From: Candidatus Agrococcus pullicola
GTDB taxonomy: Bacteria > Actinomycetota > Actinomycetes > Actinomycetales > Microbacteriaceae
Direction: 5' to 3'
NCBI GenBank assembly: GCA_019115685.1
Contig: DXDC01000470.1
Coordinates: forward strand, 1 to 12,554
Length of the DNA: 12,554 bases
Shown: piece after piece, positions 1 to 7,207 of the stretch
Layout: every line of letters starts with the position of its first letter
Position numbering within the stretch: the stretch's first letter is position 1
The notes under the pieces: model-generated
The model's database searches: none
Told to the model about the DNA's origin: nothing
The model's input: the letters and a program-made list of their open reading frames with translations, nothing else
Translations under genes and position numbers: made by a program

Positions 1-594
1 CTCATGTTCCTGCCCGTGGTGCTGCCGCTGCTGGCGGAGAACATCGGGCATGTGAAGGGCGTCGGTCAGCTGATCGATCGCGATATCGACAAGCTCACGG
101 GCCGCGCGCTCATGGCGGATGGTCTGGCCACGATGGTCGCAGGATCCGGCGGCGGGTCGGGCACCACGACCTACGGCGAGAACATCGGCGTCATGAGCGC
201 GACTCGGGTCGCATCGACCGCAGCGTACTGGGTTGCGGCGTTCACGGCCATCCTGCTGGGCCTCTCCCCCATGGTGGGAGCAATCATCGCTGCCGTTCCC
301 GCCGGTGTTCTGGGTGGCGTGACGACGGCGCTCTACGGGTTGATCGGCATCATCGGCATCCGCATGTTCGTCGAGAACAACGTCGACTTCTCGAGCCCCA
401 AGAACCAGTTCACCGCCGGCATCGGTCTGGTCGTCGCGATCGCCCCGTTCGCGCTCAACATCGGCGACATGGAGTTCGGCGGCATCGTGCTCGGCACCGT
501 CGCGACGCTCGTGGTCTTCCACGTCATGAACCTCTTCGATCGCGAACCGGCACCGGCGAAGACAGCGGAGGTACCACCGCCAGTCGAGAGTTGA
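1..594 (+). CDS. uraA: NCS2 family uracil/xanthine permease, C-terminal part
   Basis: This is the C-terminal 197 residues of a nucleobase permease of the NCS2 (UraA/UapA) family, an inner-membrane proton symporter for uracil or xanthine. The reading frame is open from the window edge, so the ATG at base 4 is internal and the N-terminal half is missing. Counting from that Met, the family signatures are LLAENIGHVK (residues 9-18, with the substrate-site Glu at 12) and TTTYGENIGVM (54-64, with the second key Glu at 59), which match the two carboxylates that contact the base in UraA. Hydrophobic stretches at about 75-95, 97-117, 135-153 and 158-177 fit the last membrane helices. The TTYGENIG motif is typical of uracil and xanthine carriers alike, so the exact base is not settled; uraA is a best guess. 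It ends 27 bases before the convergent AlaX-like gene. Confidence 0.85.
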   Translation, partial: LMFLPVVLPLLAENIGHVKGVGQLIDRDIDKLTGRALMADGLATMVAGSGGGSGTTTYGENIGVMSATRVASTAAYWVAAFTAILLGLSPMVGAIIAAVPAGVLGGVTTALYGLIGIIGIRMFVENNVDFSSPKNQFTAGIGLVVAIAPFALNIGDMEFGGIVLGTVATLVVFHVMNLFDREPAPAKTAEVPPPVES

Positions 595-603
595 AGTGTG
601 GCT

Positions 604-626
604 GCTGACGGGATTCCCGCATCAGC
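604..626. terminator. Possible hairpin terminator between convergent genes
   Basis: The arms GCTGA+CGGG (604-612) and CCCG+TCAGC (616-626) pair around ATT, with a 2-base CA bulge. It lies just after the permease stop and overlaps the stop codon of the opposing AlaX-like gene. There is no T-run on either side, so intrinsic termination is only a suggestion. Confidence 0.3.
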
Positions 627-1446
627 CGGTCGCGGACGTCTCCATCACGAGCAATTGCGGATCATCCGCGGTCAGCGTGACCGACACGGAGCCCAACTCG
701 GCAAGCGAGGTCACGTGCGTTCCGCCGCAGGCGATCGACGCGGTGCCCTCCGGCAACTCGCACTCCCACCTGCGCACGTCGGTGATCCTCGGGCCCTCAG
801 TCGTGATCCGCACAGCGGCCGCTGTGGCGATCCAGGCGTCGAGCCGCCGATTCACAGCGCCCTGCAGCTCGGGCAACGAGTCCAGTAACCGTGCCGTGTC
901 GAAGCCTTTCTTACGAAGGCTCTTGCCAAGCCGAAATTCGTCTCGTGCGCCCGATGCCACGATGCGCGAACGCTGATTCGCGGTGCCGTCGAAGTCGGGG
1001 CGTCCGAGGGCGTCGAAGCGCGCATCCTTGCTCCAGTAGTCCTGCAGCGCGGCGTTCAACGCGAGCGAAGCGAGATGGCAGGCGGTATGACCGACGGAGA
1101 GCGCGTGCCGGCGGCCGGCGTCGACGCTCAGGTGCACGCGCTGCCCGACGGTGAACCTCTCGGCATCGCGCACGATGTGCGCGACGGCCCACTCCCAACC
1201 TTCTGCGCCGCGCTTGACCGGAATGTTCGACGCGAGCAGCCACTCACCCTCCGGCGATCTGGCTGCCATCACGGCGTCGCTCACCGCATCGCCCTCGATG
1301 ATGCCGGTATCGGCCGGCTGGTCGGGCCAGGTGTGATCGACGGGATGGAACGGCGTAAGGTCGGTGATCACGCCGCCGGCCGGAAGCACCTCTGTCACGG
1401 AAGCGGTGGCCGCCACGTCGCCGGCCGGAAATGTCACGTTCGTCAC
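622..1446 (-). CDS. AlaX-like alanyl-tRNA editing / metal-dependent hydrolase
   Basis: This 274-residue protein resembles the editing domain of alanyl-tRNA synthetase as a free-standing AlaX-type protein. Such proteins hydrolyse mischarged Ser- or Gly-tRNA(Ala) in the cytoplasm and protect translation fidelity. The zinc-binding signature is visible as H120-TAC-H124 and C240-GGT-H244, the latter in the context CGGTHVTSLAELG, which closely matches the CGGTHV box of AlaRS editing domains. The N-terminal part (about 1-110) is compatible with the beta-barrel that precedes the editing fold in AlaX-M and AlaRS. No synthetase catalytic domain is present. The start is GTG at 1446, chosen because a TAGAGT hexamer lies exactly six bases upstream and no Shine-Dalgarno sequence is visible. 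It lies 26 bases downstream of the FUSC gene on the same strand. Family assignment is firm; tRNA substrate and in vivo role are inferred. Confidence 0.87.
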   Translation of the reverse strand: MTNVTFPAGDVAATASVTEVLPAGGVITDLTPFHPVDHTWPDQPADTGIIEGDAVSDAVMAARSPEGEWLLASNIPVKRGAEGWEWAVAHIVRDAERFTVGQRVHLSVDAGRRHALSVGHTACHLASLALNAALQDYWSKDARFDALGRPDFDGTANQRSRIVASGARDEFRLGKSLRKKGFDTARLLDSLPELQGAVNRRLDAWIATAAAVRITTEGPRITDVRRWECELPEGTASIACGGTHVTSLAELGSVSVTLTADDPQLLVMETSATG

Positions 1447-1452
1447 AGATCC

Positions 1453-1458
1453 ACTCTA
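1453..1458 (-). promoter_or_regulatory. -10 hexamer TAGAGT of a predicted leaderless promoter
   Basis: On the minus strand the order is TAGAGT, GGATCT, then the GTG start of the AlaX-like gene. The six-base gap places +1 on the start codon. No clear -35 box was found. The promoter lies in the 26-base gap after the FUSC stop, so the gene need not depend on FUSC read-through. Confidence 0.5.
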
Positions 1459-1472
1459 GAAGGACGGCCGCG

Positions 1473-2558
1473 TTACGGTCTCCCCTCCCAGTCGACCTGG
1501 CCCGCCTCCACGACCTCGTGCACGCGCCGGAGATCCTCGAGCAGTGATCCGATCAGAATCCAGTGCGTCCCGCTCGGCGCCTGCATTACCAGCGGTGTGG
1601 TCAACAGCGGTTTCGTATCTGCGGCTTCCCCCGATTCCGCTTCGTGCGGTGTGACGAACTTCATACGAATGTCGTGCGCGATTCTTCGCATCTCGACCGC
1701 GATCTCGACCATCATCGGCTCACGGGTCAGTTCGTCGTCGAAGTGGTCGTGGAAGGCCCGCGTCATGCCGATCAACGGGTTCGTAATGACCGACAGGGCC
1801 CGCAACGTTTCGCGCATCGCGTCGATTCGCTTGCGATATCGCCTGGCACGGGGGTTCAGGTCGAGCCCTTCCTCCGCCGCCGTGACGTGCTCGGATGCCC
1901 GCTCCAACATGGGCCGCAGCAGCCTGGCTTCAATCAACAGCAGTTCGGGATGCTCGGCTCGCTTCGCACCGACCGCCGCGTCGGCAAGACGGTCGAACCC
2001 CCTCGCGGTCTCCTCGGCGAGCTCCGTGATCGATGATCTCGCCTGCGCCAGCGGCACGGGCGGCACCACAAGTGCGTTCACGACGAATGCGATGGCGGCA
2101 CCGATCACGGTTTCGATGATGCGCTCGAAGGAGTACTCGACCGAGGCAGCCCCCAGCGCGAGCACGAGCATCGCGCTGATCGGCACCTGGTTGCTCGTCA
2201 CGGACGACAGTCGCAGCAACCACGCCACCAGCAGCGCAGCGACGACCGCGACGAGAATCACCCAGTTCTGCTCGGGAAACGCGAGCCCCAGCAACATGGC
2301 GATCACGACACCGAGCACGACACCGAACGAGCGCTCGATCGCTTTCGCGAACGACTGGTTGACACTGGGCTGCACGACGATGATCGCAGCGATCACCGCG
2401 AAGATCGGCGGCTCGGGCGCCGACAGCAAGCTCGTCAACAGCCATGCCAGCACTGCGGCGATACCGGTCTTCACCATCTGCAGTACGGAGACCCGCGACT
2501 TGGCCCGCACAAGGTCGACCGTGCCGCGAACACGTGCGGTGAAGCGCGAAGCGGGCAT
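1473..2558 (-). CDS. FUSC family membrane protein
   Basis: This is a 361-residue integral membrane protein of the FUSC (fusaric acid resistance / aromatic acid exporter-like) superfamily. The N-terminal half has hydrophobic segments at about 31-47, 52-63, 76-93, 98-115, 126-140 and 147-165. The family-like segment RSFGVVLGVVIAMLLG begins at Arg76. The rest (about 170-361) is a charged, probably helical cytoplasmic domain. The frame stays open to 2747, but I placed the start at ATG 2558 because AGGAGT lies six bases upstream and the extra 63 residues are Arg-rich, non-conserved in appearance and antisense to the NUDIX gene. FUSC proteins are about this size when they carry a single membrane half and probably work as oligomers. 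Substrate is unknown; efflux of organic acids is only a family-level guess. Confidence 0.8.
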   Translation of the reverse strand: MPASRFTARVRGTVDLVRAKSRVSVLQMVKTGIAAVLAWLLTSLLSAPEPPIFAVIAAIIVVQPSVNQSFAKAIERSFGVVLGVVIAMLLGLAFPEQNWVILVAVVAALLVAWLLRLSSVTSNQVPISAMLVLALGAASVEYSFERIIETVIGAAIAFVVNALVVPPVPLAQARSSITELAEETARGFDRLADAAVGAKRAEHPELLLIEARLLRPMLERASEHVTAAEEGLDLNPRARRYRKRIDAMRETLRALSVITNPLIGMTRAFHDHFDDELTREPMMVEIAVEMRRIAHDIRMKFVTPHEAESGEAADTKPLLTTPLVMQAPSGTHWILIGSLLEDLRRVHEVVEAGQVDWEGRP

Positions 2559-2564
2559 GGGGTG

Positions 2565-2599
2565 ACTCCTGCGTGTCGGGTCTTGTAAGCACCATGCTA
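2565..2599 (-). promoter_or_regulatory. Probable promoter -10 and ribosome binding site of the FUSC gene
   Basis: TAGCAT at 2594-2599 (minus strand) is a TANNNT hexamer that would start transcription near 2587. AGGAGT at 2565-2570 lies six bases before the ATG at 2558 and decides the start codon. No convincing -35 box is visible. The promoter is back-to-back with that of the NUDIX gene. Confidence 0.45.
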
Positions 2600-2657
2600 C
2601 GCGGGAGCCAACCCTGTCCCGATCCGGCCGCAGTTCCAGTCCCGGCCCCGGAATCCG

Positions 2658-2663
2658 TAGACT
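2658..2663 (+). promoter_or_regulatory. -10 hexamer TAGACT of a predicted leaderless promoter
   Basis: TAGACT is followed by GTGCGC and then ATG at 2670. A weak -35 candidate, TTCCAG, lies 18 bases upstream at 2634-2639. No Shine-Dalgarno sequence precedes the start, which fits a leaderless mRNA. Confidence 0.55.
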
Positions 2664-2669
2664 GTGCGC

Positions 2670-3317
2670 ATGTCTGAAGTCGCTCTTGCCGCAACCGTCG
2701 TACTCGGCCGTGAGCGGGACGCCGGCTTCGAAGTGCTCATGATGCAACGGGCCCAGCGGGGTGCCTTCGCGGGCGCGTGGGCGTTCCCGGGTGGCCGCGT
2801 CGACGACACCGACGCACCCGGCAGACCTCGGCAGGAACGCTCACGGGTTGCGGCGGCCCGGGAGGTGTTCGAAGAGGTGGGGTTGCGGCTGGATGCGGAT
2901 GCGCTGGTGCCGCTGTCGCGCTGGATGCCGCCGGCGCGCATCCCTCGCAGGTTCGACACGGACTTCTTCATCGCCGCGGCGGCCGAAGGCGAGGTCGCCG
3001 CGAGCGCGGACGAGGTCGCTGCTTGGCGTTGGATCAGCCCCGGTGACGCGATCGCGGCCCACGCCGGCGATGACTTCGAGCTGCATCCGCCGACGTTCGT
3101 GACCCTCGCGCGCCTTACCGAATTCACGTCGTTCGGTGCGGCTCTCGATCACGCACGCGACGCGGGGCCGACCGAGTTCCTGACACAGGGCATTCCGGCC
3201 GACGGACTCCTCGTGTGGGAGGGCGACGAGCTCGCCGAGGGCGATACGGAGACCGAGGGTGGTCCCCGTAATCGCCTCATCACCGATGCGATGCCGTGGC
3301 GCTATGTGCACCGGTAG
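2670..3317 (+). CDS. NUDIX hydrolase with extended Nudix loop
   Basis: This 215-residue NUDIX-domain protein probably hydrolyses a nucleoside diphosphate linked to another moiety, using divalent metal held by the Nudix box. The domain fills about residues 4-150: LMMQRAQRGAFAGAWAFPGGRV leads into the box, whose catalytic half REVFEEVG is intact at 64-71, with Glu56 correctly spaced before Arg64. Between Gly42 and Arg64 there are 21 residues where the canonical box has 13, so the loop carries about eight extra residues (DDTDAPGRPRQ region). Expanded boxes occur in NUDT19-like and some CoA-diphosphatase-like proteins, so a CoA derivative is possible but not shown. The C-terminal part (150-215) is not recognisable. 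I preferred ATG 2670 to GTG 2664 because the -10 hexamer ends six bases before the ATG. The gene converges on the helicase gene. Confidence 0.87.
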   Translation: MSEVALAATVVLGRERDAGFEVLMMQRAQRGAFAGAWAFPGGRVDDTDAPGRPRQERSRVAAAREVFEEVGLRLDADALVPLSRWMPPARIPRRFDTDFFIAAAAEGEVAASADEVAAWRWISPGDAIAAHAGDDFELHPPTFVTLARLTEFTSFGAALDHARDAGPTEFLTQGIPADGLLVWEGDELAEGDTETEGGPRNRLITDAMPWRYVHR

Positions 3318-3335
3318 TTGTCGGAAGTCACGCCG

Positions 3336-3391
3336 AAATAGTCGAGAGAATGCCCTTTGGGAGGCTCCCAAACGTACTTCTTTCGACTATT
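3336..3391. repeat. Dispersed imperfect palindrome, copy 1
   Basis: The arms run from AATAGTCGA at 3337 to TCGACTATT ending at 3391, centred on base 3364. Twenty-two of 27 arm positions are complementary, with perfect blocks at the outside (9 bp) and at the centre (TTTGGGAG-G-CTCCCAAA, 3356-3372). The first 46 bases (3336-3381) match the reverse complement of 12345-12390 at 42 positions. It lies between two convergent genes, where it could act as a hairpin terminator, although no T-run follows. Confidence 0.75.
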
Positions 3392-3407
3392 ACGTCGGAT
3401 TCTGGAG

Positions 3408-4745
3408 CTAGAACGGCGTGTCCGACGCGGACGGCGTGAATGCCGTACCCTCACCGCCCCAGCCCGCCTTGCCGTCCCGCTGGCGTGCCCGCACATCCGT
3501 GATGAACTGTCGAACACGCTGGTCGACGATGATGTCGGCCGGTTTCAACGGTCTCGTCATGTACAGCCCCTCCAGGCTCGTGAGCCGAGAGAGCGCTACG
3601 TACGTCTGACCGGGGCTGAAGGCCCGAGCGCCGAGGTCGATGATGGCACTGTCGAACGTCTTGCCCTGCGACTTGTGGATCGTAACCGCCCACGCGAGCC
3701 GCAACGGGAATTGGGTGAACTCCGCGGCCACCTCCCGCTTGAGCTCTTTCGAGTCGGGGGCGTACGTGTACCGGTACTTCTCCCACGTCGTGGGTTCGAC
3801 TTCGTGATCCTCGCCGTCCACATTGACCCACACGGTGCCGGAGATGTCGACGACACGGCCGATCGTACCGTTCACCCACCGGCCCTCCGGATCGTTGCGA
3901 AGGAACATCACCTGTGCGCCGATCTTCAACTCCAGTACCTCGTCGGCCGGATAGCTCGATTGCCCGAACTCTCCCTCGACGTCGGCGACGGCGGTTTTCG
4001 CTTTGCCGCCGAGCTGCGCAAGTTCACGGCTGTTGATTCGGCGAACCGTGTCGTTGCGACTGGCGAGCGTCAAGACGTCGTCACCGGGCGGGGTGCGGGC
4101 ACCGTATCCGTTGAGCAGATTGGCAAGCTCTTCCGTGACCGTGCCGTGGCGGACGGCGTTCAGCGCCTGCTTGAACTCGAGGTCCGACTGCCTGTGGATA
4201 TGCACGAGTTCGACGACGTCGAGCTCCGCCTCGCGCCAGACTTTCGCGTCGAAAAACCACAGCGAGGAGTAGTGCTCGTCGAAGTACAGCTTCTCGTCGC
4301 CGCGCGGCGGCACGGGCGAGAGCTGGTACGGGTCGCCGAACATCACGATCTGCACACCGCCGAATGGCGTGGAGTGGATGCCGCGCGCCTGCCGCAGCGA
4401 ACGATCCACGGCATCCATGAGGTCGGCGTTCACCATGGAGATCTCATCGATGATGAGCGTATCGATCGTGCGCAGCACCGTCTTCAGCTTCTCGGGCTGC
4501 CGAAGCGGACTGGTTGCGATGATGCCGAGATGGAGCTTCAGCAGCGAGTGGATGGTCTGCCCGCCAACATTGAGCGCCGCGACACCCGTGGGTGCGGTGA
4601 TGACGATGCTCTTGCCAGTGTTCGCGGCGAGGTGGTTGAGCAGCGTGGACTTGCCCGTGCCGGCGCGACCGGTGATGAAGAGATGGTCGTCGGTCTTCTC
4701 TATGCGCTCGAACAGATCCTGCTGTTCCTTCGAAAGTTCGACCAC
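3408..4745 (-). CDS. PIF1-like / RecD-type SF1 DNA helicase (AAA family ATPase)
   Basis: This 445-residue protein is a PIF1-like superfamily 1B helicase, expected to move 5' to 3' on single-stranded DNA using ATP. Visible motifs in order are: Q-motif-like LSKEQQDLFERI (4-15), Walker A GRAGTGKST (26-34), motif Ia-like TAPTGVAAL (50-58) with QTIHSLL (63-69), Walker B TLIIDEISM (96-104), motif III GDPYQLSPV (137-145), the C-terminal RecA-like TIHKSQGKTF (355-364) and motif VI YVALSRLTSLEGL (382-394). A small domain around 275-330 resembles the insert found in RecD/PIF1 proteins. The tail after 420 is short and unrelated to a known nuclease. The start is GTG 4745, six bases after a TACCCT hexamer. 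It diverges from the amidotransferase gene. Cellular role, for example at replication forks or G-quadruplexes, is inferred from the family only. Confidence 0.88.
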   Translation of the reverse strand: MVELSKEQQDLFERIEKTDDHLFITGRAGTGKSTLLNHLAANTGKSIVITAPTGVAALNVGGQTIHSLLKLHLGIIATSPLRQPEKLKTVLRTIDTLIIDEISMVNADLMDAVDRSLRQARGIHSTPFGGVQIVMFGDPYQLSPVPPRGDEKLYFDEHYSSLWFFDAKVWREAELDVVELVHIHRQSDLEFKQALNAVRHGTVTEELANLLNGYGARTPPGDDVLTLASRNDTVRRINSRELAQLGGKAKTAVADVEGEFGQSSYPADEVLELKIGAQVMFLRNDPEGRWVNGTIGRVVDISGTVWVNVDGEDHEVEPTTWEKYRYTYAPDSKELKREVAAEFTQFPLRLAWAVTIHKSQGKTFDSAIIDLGARAFSPGQTYVALSRLTSLEGLYMTRPLKPADIIVDQRVRQFITDVRARQRDGKAGWGGEGTAFTPSASDTPF

Positions 4746-4751
4746 CCAACC

Positions 4752-4757
4752 AGGGTA
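4752..4757 (-). promoter_or_regulatory. -10 hexamer TACCCT of a predicted leaderless promoter
   Basis: On the minus strand TACCCT is followed by GGTTGG and then the GTG start at 4745, again with a six-base gap. No Shine-Dalgarno motif is present before the start. The upstream -35 region (CGAACG or CCGAAC) is weak. Confidence 0.5.
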
Positions 4758-4767
4758 GTCGGAACCG

Positions 4768-4788
4768 GGTGTGACGTTCGGTTACACC
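4768..4788. promoter_or_regulatory. Dyad in the divergent helicase/amidotransferase promoter region
   Basis: GGTGTGAC (4768-4775) and GTTACACC (4781-4788) are inverted copies with one mismatch, separated by GTTCG. The dyad covers the expected -35 region of the helicase promoter, so it could be an operator. Function is not shown. Confidence 0.3.
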
Positions 4789-4835
4789 CCGCATTGCGCA
4801 AAGGAGGAGACGGGGCGAAGATAGACACCAGTGTG

Positions 4836-4843
4836 AAAGGAGG
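4836..4843 (+). promoter_or_regulatory. Strong ribosome binding site of the amidotransferase gene
   Basis: AAAGGAGG lies five bases before GTG 4849 and fixes that start, which places the catalytic Cys at residue 2. A second, equally strong AAAGGAGG stands 37 bases upstream (4799-4806) but has no usable start codon behind it: the first candidate, GTG at 4831, is followed at once by TGA. Confidence 0.7.
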
Positions 4844-4848
4844 ACCTC

Positions 4849-5658
4849 GTGTGTCGACTGCTCGGCTACGCGGCGCCAGTCGCCGCAACCGCTCAGGACG
4901 TCATCGGATCGCGGAACTGCCAGGAGTGGCAGCGCATGGGTCGCCTTCACGCCGACGGCTGGGGCACCGCATGGCTGCAGCACGGCACCGTCGAGCGACT
5001 GCGCTCTGCCGAGCCAGCGCTGCGCGACCCCGTGCTCTCAGCGGCACTGACAGAGGAGCCGACAAGGGCTCGTATCGCACACCTCCGCCTCGCCACCGAG
5101 GGTCTCGCCAAGACGCTCGATAACGCGCACCCCTTCATCACGCCGCGCTTCGCCCTCGCCCATAACGGTTCGATCCGCCCCGTCGAGCGAATTCTGCAGC
5201 TGGTGACCGAGGAGGAACTCCTCCAGCACGGGGGCAACAGCGACACGTCAGTGCTCGTCGCGCTCATTACACGCAGACTGGATGCGGGCCGTGCGCTCTT
5301 CGACGCGGTGACCGACACGGTCACATTCGTCGGTCGCGAGTTCCCGAACTCGGCGATCAACCTGCTGGTGCTGAGCGACCAGGAGCTCATCGCCGTGCAC
5401 GCGAACGAAGGCGCGCCGCTTCCCGGCAAGGAATTCGACGCAGCCAACCTCGGCGACGATCTGCCGCGGGATCACATCGATCACTACTACCAGCTGTCGT
5501 ATCGGCGTGACGAACACGGCATCGTAGCGTTCACCTCGAGCGGCCTCGAGCGCGACGGCTGGACTCCGATGCCGCAGAACACCGCGGCGCGTATTGATCT
5601 CACGACGCAGGCGCTCGAGTTCCAGCACCTCGGCATCCGCGCGGCGACCGCCGCCTGA
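4849..5658 (+). CDS. Class II glutamine amidotransferase domain protein
   Basis: This is a 269-residue N-terminal-nucleophile amidohydrolase of the glutamine amidotransferase class II type (YafJ/EgtC-like). After removal of Met the protein would begin with Cys2, the catalytic nucleophile, in MCRLLGY. Other family landmarks are GRLHADGWGTAW (31-42), the substrate-binding Arg in HLRLAT (78-83), HPF (94-96), the oxyanion-hole Asn in AHNGSI (104-109) and GNSDTSVL (129-136). Such proteins release ammonia from glutamine or hydrolyse a gamma-glutamyl amide. EgtC of ergothioneine synthesis belongs here, but none of its partners (egtA, egtB, egtD, egtE) is nearby, so I do not assign that role. The start is GTG with a strong AAAGGAGG. 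The gene ends two bases before the stop of the opposing membrane-protein gene. Substrate is unknown. Confidence 0.88.
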   Translation: MCRLLGYAAPVAATAQDVIGSRNCQEWQRMGRLHADGWGTAWLQHGTVERLRSAEPALRDPVLSAALTEEPTRARIAHLRLATEGLAKTLDNAHPFITPRFALAHNGSIRPVERILQLVTEEELLQHGGNSDTSVLVALITRRLDAGRALFDAVTDTVTFVGREFPNSAINLLVLSDQELIAVHANEGAPLPGKEFDAANLGDDLPRDHIDHYYQLSYRRDEHGIVAFTSSGLERDGWTPMPQNTAARIDLTTQALEFQHLGIRAATAA

Positions 5659-5660
5659 GC

Positions 5661-6428
5661 TCACTCTCGACGTGGCGGCCGCTCCCGCCGCTGTTTCGAT
5701 TGCTCACGCACGACGCTGACGAGATCGCGCATCGTCGCCGACGATGTGATGGGCGAAACCCAGAACGCGGTCACCCGCTCAGTGTTGTTCGCGATGTGGG
5801 CCTCCCCCACAATTCCCTTCGCTGTGAGCGCCTGCCGGTACAGGTGCCTCACGAAGCGCGGCCGCCCATCGCCGCCCGAGTACTGGACGACCGACAACTC
5901 CGGAGTCCAGAGGCGCCGCCAGCCCATCCAGTGCTCGACCACCCGCGCCGGCACGACCACGAGGTCCGGGCTTTTCGGCGGTGTTCCCGGTCGGCGTCGA
6001 GACGGCAGGAAGCACAGCACGGATGCGACCAGGATGCCCCCCGCTGCTGTGAAACAGCCGATCCACCACAGCGTCTCCTGCTGCAGCCCTCCGGGTTCTC
6101 GACTCATCGCGATCGGGAAGAAGACGAGCGCCGCGGCCGTGCCGATTCCCGCTGACCCGAGCTGGTATCTCGTGAACCGAGCGATACTGCCGCCCGTGCG
6201 GTGACGACCGAGCGCGGCACGGACGAACAACTGGCCACTCAGTGCGCACAGCCCGGCGAACGCAACTGCGAATGCATGCAAGAGGCCGGCTTCATTGGCC
6301 GGACCGGTCAGCGTCAGCAGGATGAATGTCAACAGCCAAGCGGCCAACACCAGCACACCGTTGACGGCTCCGGCGGCGAGCGCCGCGGCCTTTCGCCCGG
6401 CACCGATCCTGAGGGGTTCGAGTGACAT
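5661..6428 (-). CDS. Four-helix membrane protein of unknown function
   Basis: I do not recognise this 255-residue protein. Hydrophobic segments at about 20-41, 48-71, 92-108 and 119-141 predict four membrane helices, followed by a soluble C-terminal domain (143-255) rich in basic residues, ending in KQRRERPPRRE. The soluble part contains LVVVPARVVEHWMGWRRLW and a beta-rich stretch before ITSSATMRDLVSVVREQ. I chose ATG 6428, although the frame is open to 6518, because TGATG joins it to the phosphatase stop with a one-base overlap, which indicates translational coupling. It is the last gene of the CopD/CtaG operon. Its stop lies two bases from the convergent amidotransferase stop, with no room for a separate terminator. 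A partner role for the phosphatase or the copper protein is only suggested by position. Confidence 0.75.
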   Translation of the reverse strand: MSLEPLRIGAGRKAAALAAGAVNGVLVLAAWLLTFILLTLTGPANEAGLLHAFAVAFAGLCALSGQLFVRAALGRHRTGGSIARFTRYQLGSAGIGTAAALVFFPIAMSREPGGLQQETLWWIGCFTAAGGILVASVLCFLPSRRRPGTPPKSPDLVVVPARVVEHWMGWRRLWTPELSVVQYSGGDGRPRFVRHLYRQALTAKGIVGEAHIANNTERVTAFWVSPITSSATMRDLVSVVREQSKQRRERPPRRE

Positions 6429-7207
6429 CAAGCGTCGTAGACGAAGTCCTGCGGTTCGACGCCCTTGCCGATCAACTGCCACACCCCATCGCGCAGCGTC
6501 ACCGTTGAGACGGAGCAATTCGGGAAGATTTCGTCCGGAGCCGTCGTCGGCACCAGTTGCCGCAACAGCGTCGAGATGAATCCGCCGTGCGAGACCACGA
6601 GTCCGCCGACGGGGCCGTCCCCCGGCAATTCCGCCAGCGCCATCAGCACGTGGGCAAGCGCACGATCCGCCCGCAGCACGATCTCGGCAGCAAATTCGCT
6701 CTTACCGGTTTCATCGAGGTTCGCGATTCCATCGAACATGCCGCTCCATCCGAGCTCACTCGCCAGATCGCGCATGGCGTCCAATTCACGTTCGACTTCG
6801 ATATTGTGCTTCGCCAAGAGTTTGCCCCACACCTGAGCCGAGAGCATTTCTTCGTGGCCACCGAAATTCCACTCGCGCAGCTCCTCGTGGAACGTGGCTT
6901 CAAGGCCGTCCGTGCGCTGGTCGAGAATGCCCCGCGTGGTGGTCACGCATCGCCGCAGATCCGACGAGAAGGCCAGATCGAGTGGCACCGGCGCCAACGC
7001 CCGCCCTACGGTCGCAATCTGCTCCATGCCGAGTTCCGTGAGCGGGGAGTCCGACCATCCCTGCATGCGATGCTCGGTGTTGAAGACGGTCTGCCCGTGT
7101 CGCACGATGAAGAGCGAGACCTCACGCCCTCCTGCCAGGTCCGCAAGTTCTTCCGGGCTCCGTTGTTCATCGGCGCGTTCGTGGATATAAGGGTTCTGCT
7201 CTGTCAT
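6428..7207 (-). CDS. Histidine phosphatase family protein
   Basis: This 259-residue protein belongs to the histidine phosphatase (phosphoglycerate mutase-like) superfamily. The phosphate-accepting His37 lies in IVRHGQT (34-40). The other active-site elements are SSDLRR (81-86), the acid Glu112 in LREWNFGG and the second His207 in VVSHGG (204-209). A 28-residue polar extension precedes the core, and the region 120-175 carries the helical cap that sets substrate choice. Substrates in this family include sugar phosphates, nucleotide-derived phosphates and phosphoproteins, and I cannot tell which applies. The ATG at 7207 overlaps the CopD/CtaG stop by four bases (ATGA), and only a weak GAGAGG lies upstream, so translation is probably coupled to the gene before it. 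Its own stop overlaps the next start (TGATG). Confidence 0.87.
   Translation of the reverse strand: MTEQNPYIHERADEQRSPEELADLAGGREVSLFIVRHGQTVFNTEHRMQGWSDSPLTELGMEQIATVGRALAPVPLDLAFSSDLRRCVTTTRGILDQRTDGLEATFHEELREWNFGGHEEMLSAQVWGKLLAKHNIEVERELDAMRDLASELGWSGMFDGIANLDETGKSEFAAEIVLRADRALAHVLMALAELPGDGPVGGLVVSHGGFISTLLRQLVPTTAPDEIFPNCSVSTVTLRDGVWQLIGKGVEPQDFVYDA

Noticed and set aside
1075-2565. 496-codon plus-strand open frame
   Set aside because: It spans the antisense of two genes (AlaX-like and FUSC), is Ser/Thr/Arg-rich and has no recognisable domain or ribosome binding site.
2559-2747. N-terminal extension of the FUSC protein by 63 residues
   Set aside because: The extension is antisense to the start of the NUDIX gene and unlike a membrane protein N-terminus; a good AGGAGT lies directly before the ATG at 2558.
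3357-5123. 588-codon plus-strand open frame
   Set aside because: It runs antisense to the whole helicase gene, has an Arg/Gly/Asp-rich composition typical of reverse-frame translation in high-GC DNA, and shows no domain. The helicase frame has every motif.
4849-5658. Assignment as EgtC of ergothioneine synthesis
   Set aside because: The fold matches, but none of the other egt genes is present in the window and the same fold serves other roles.
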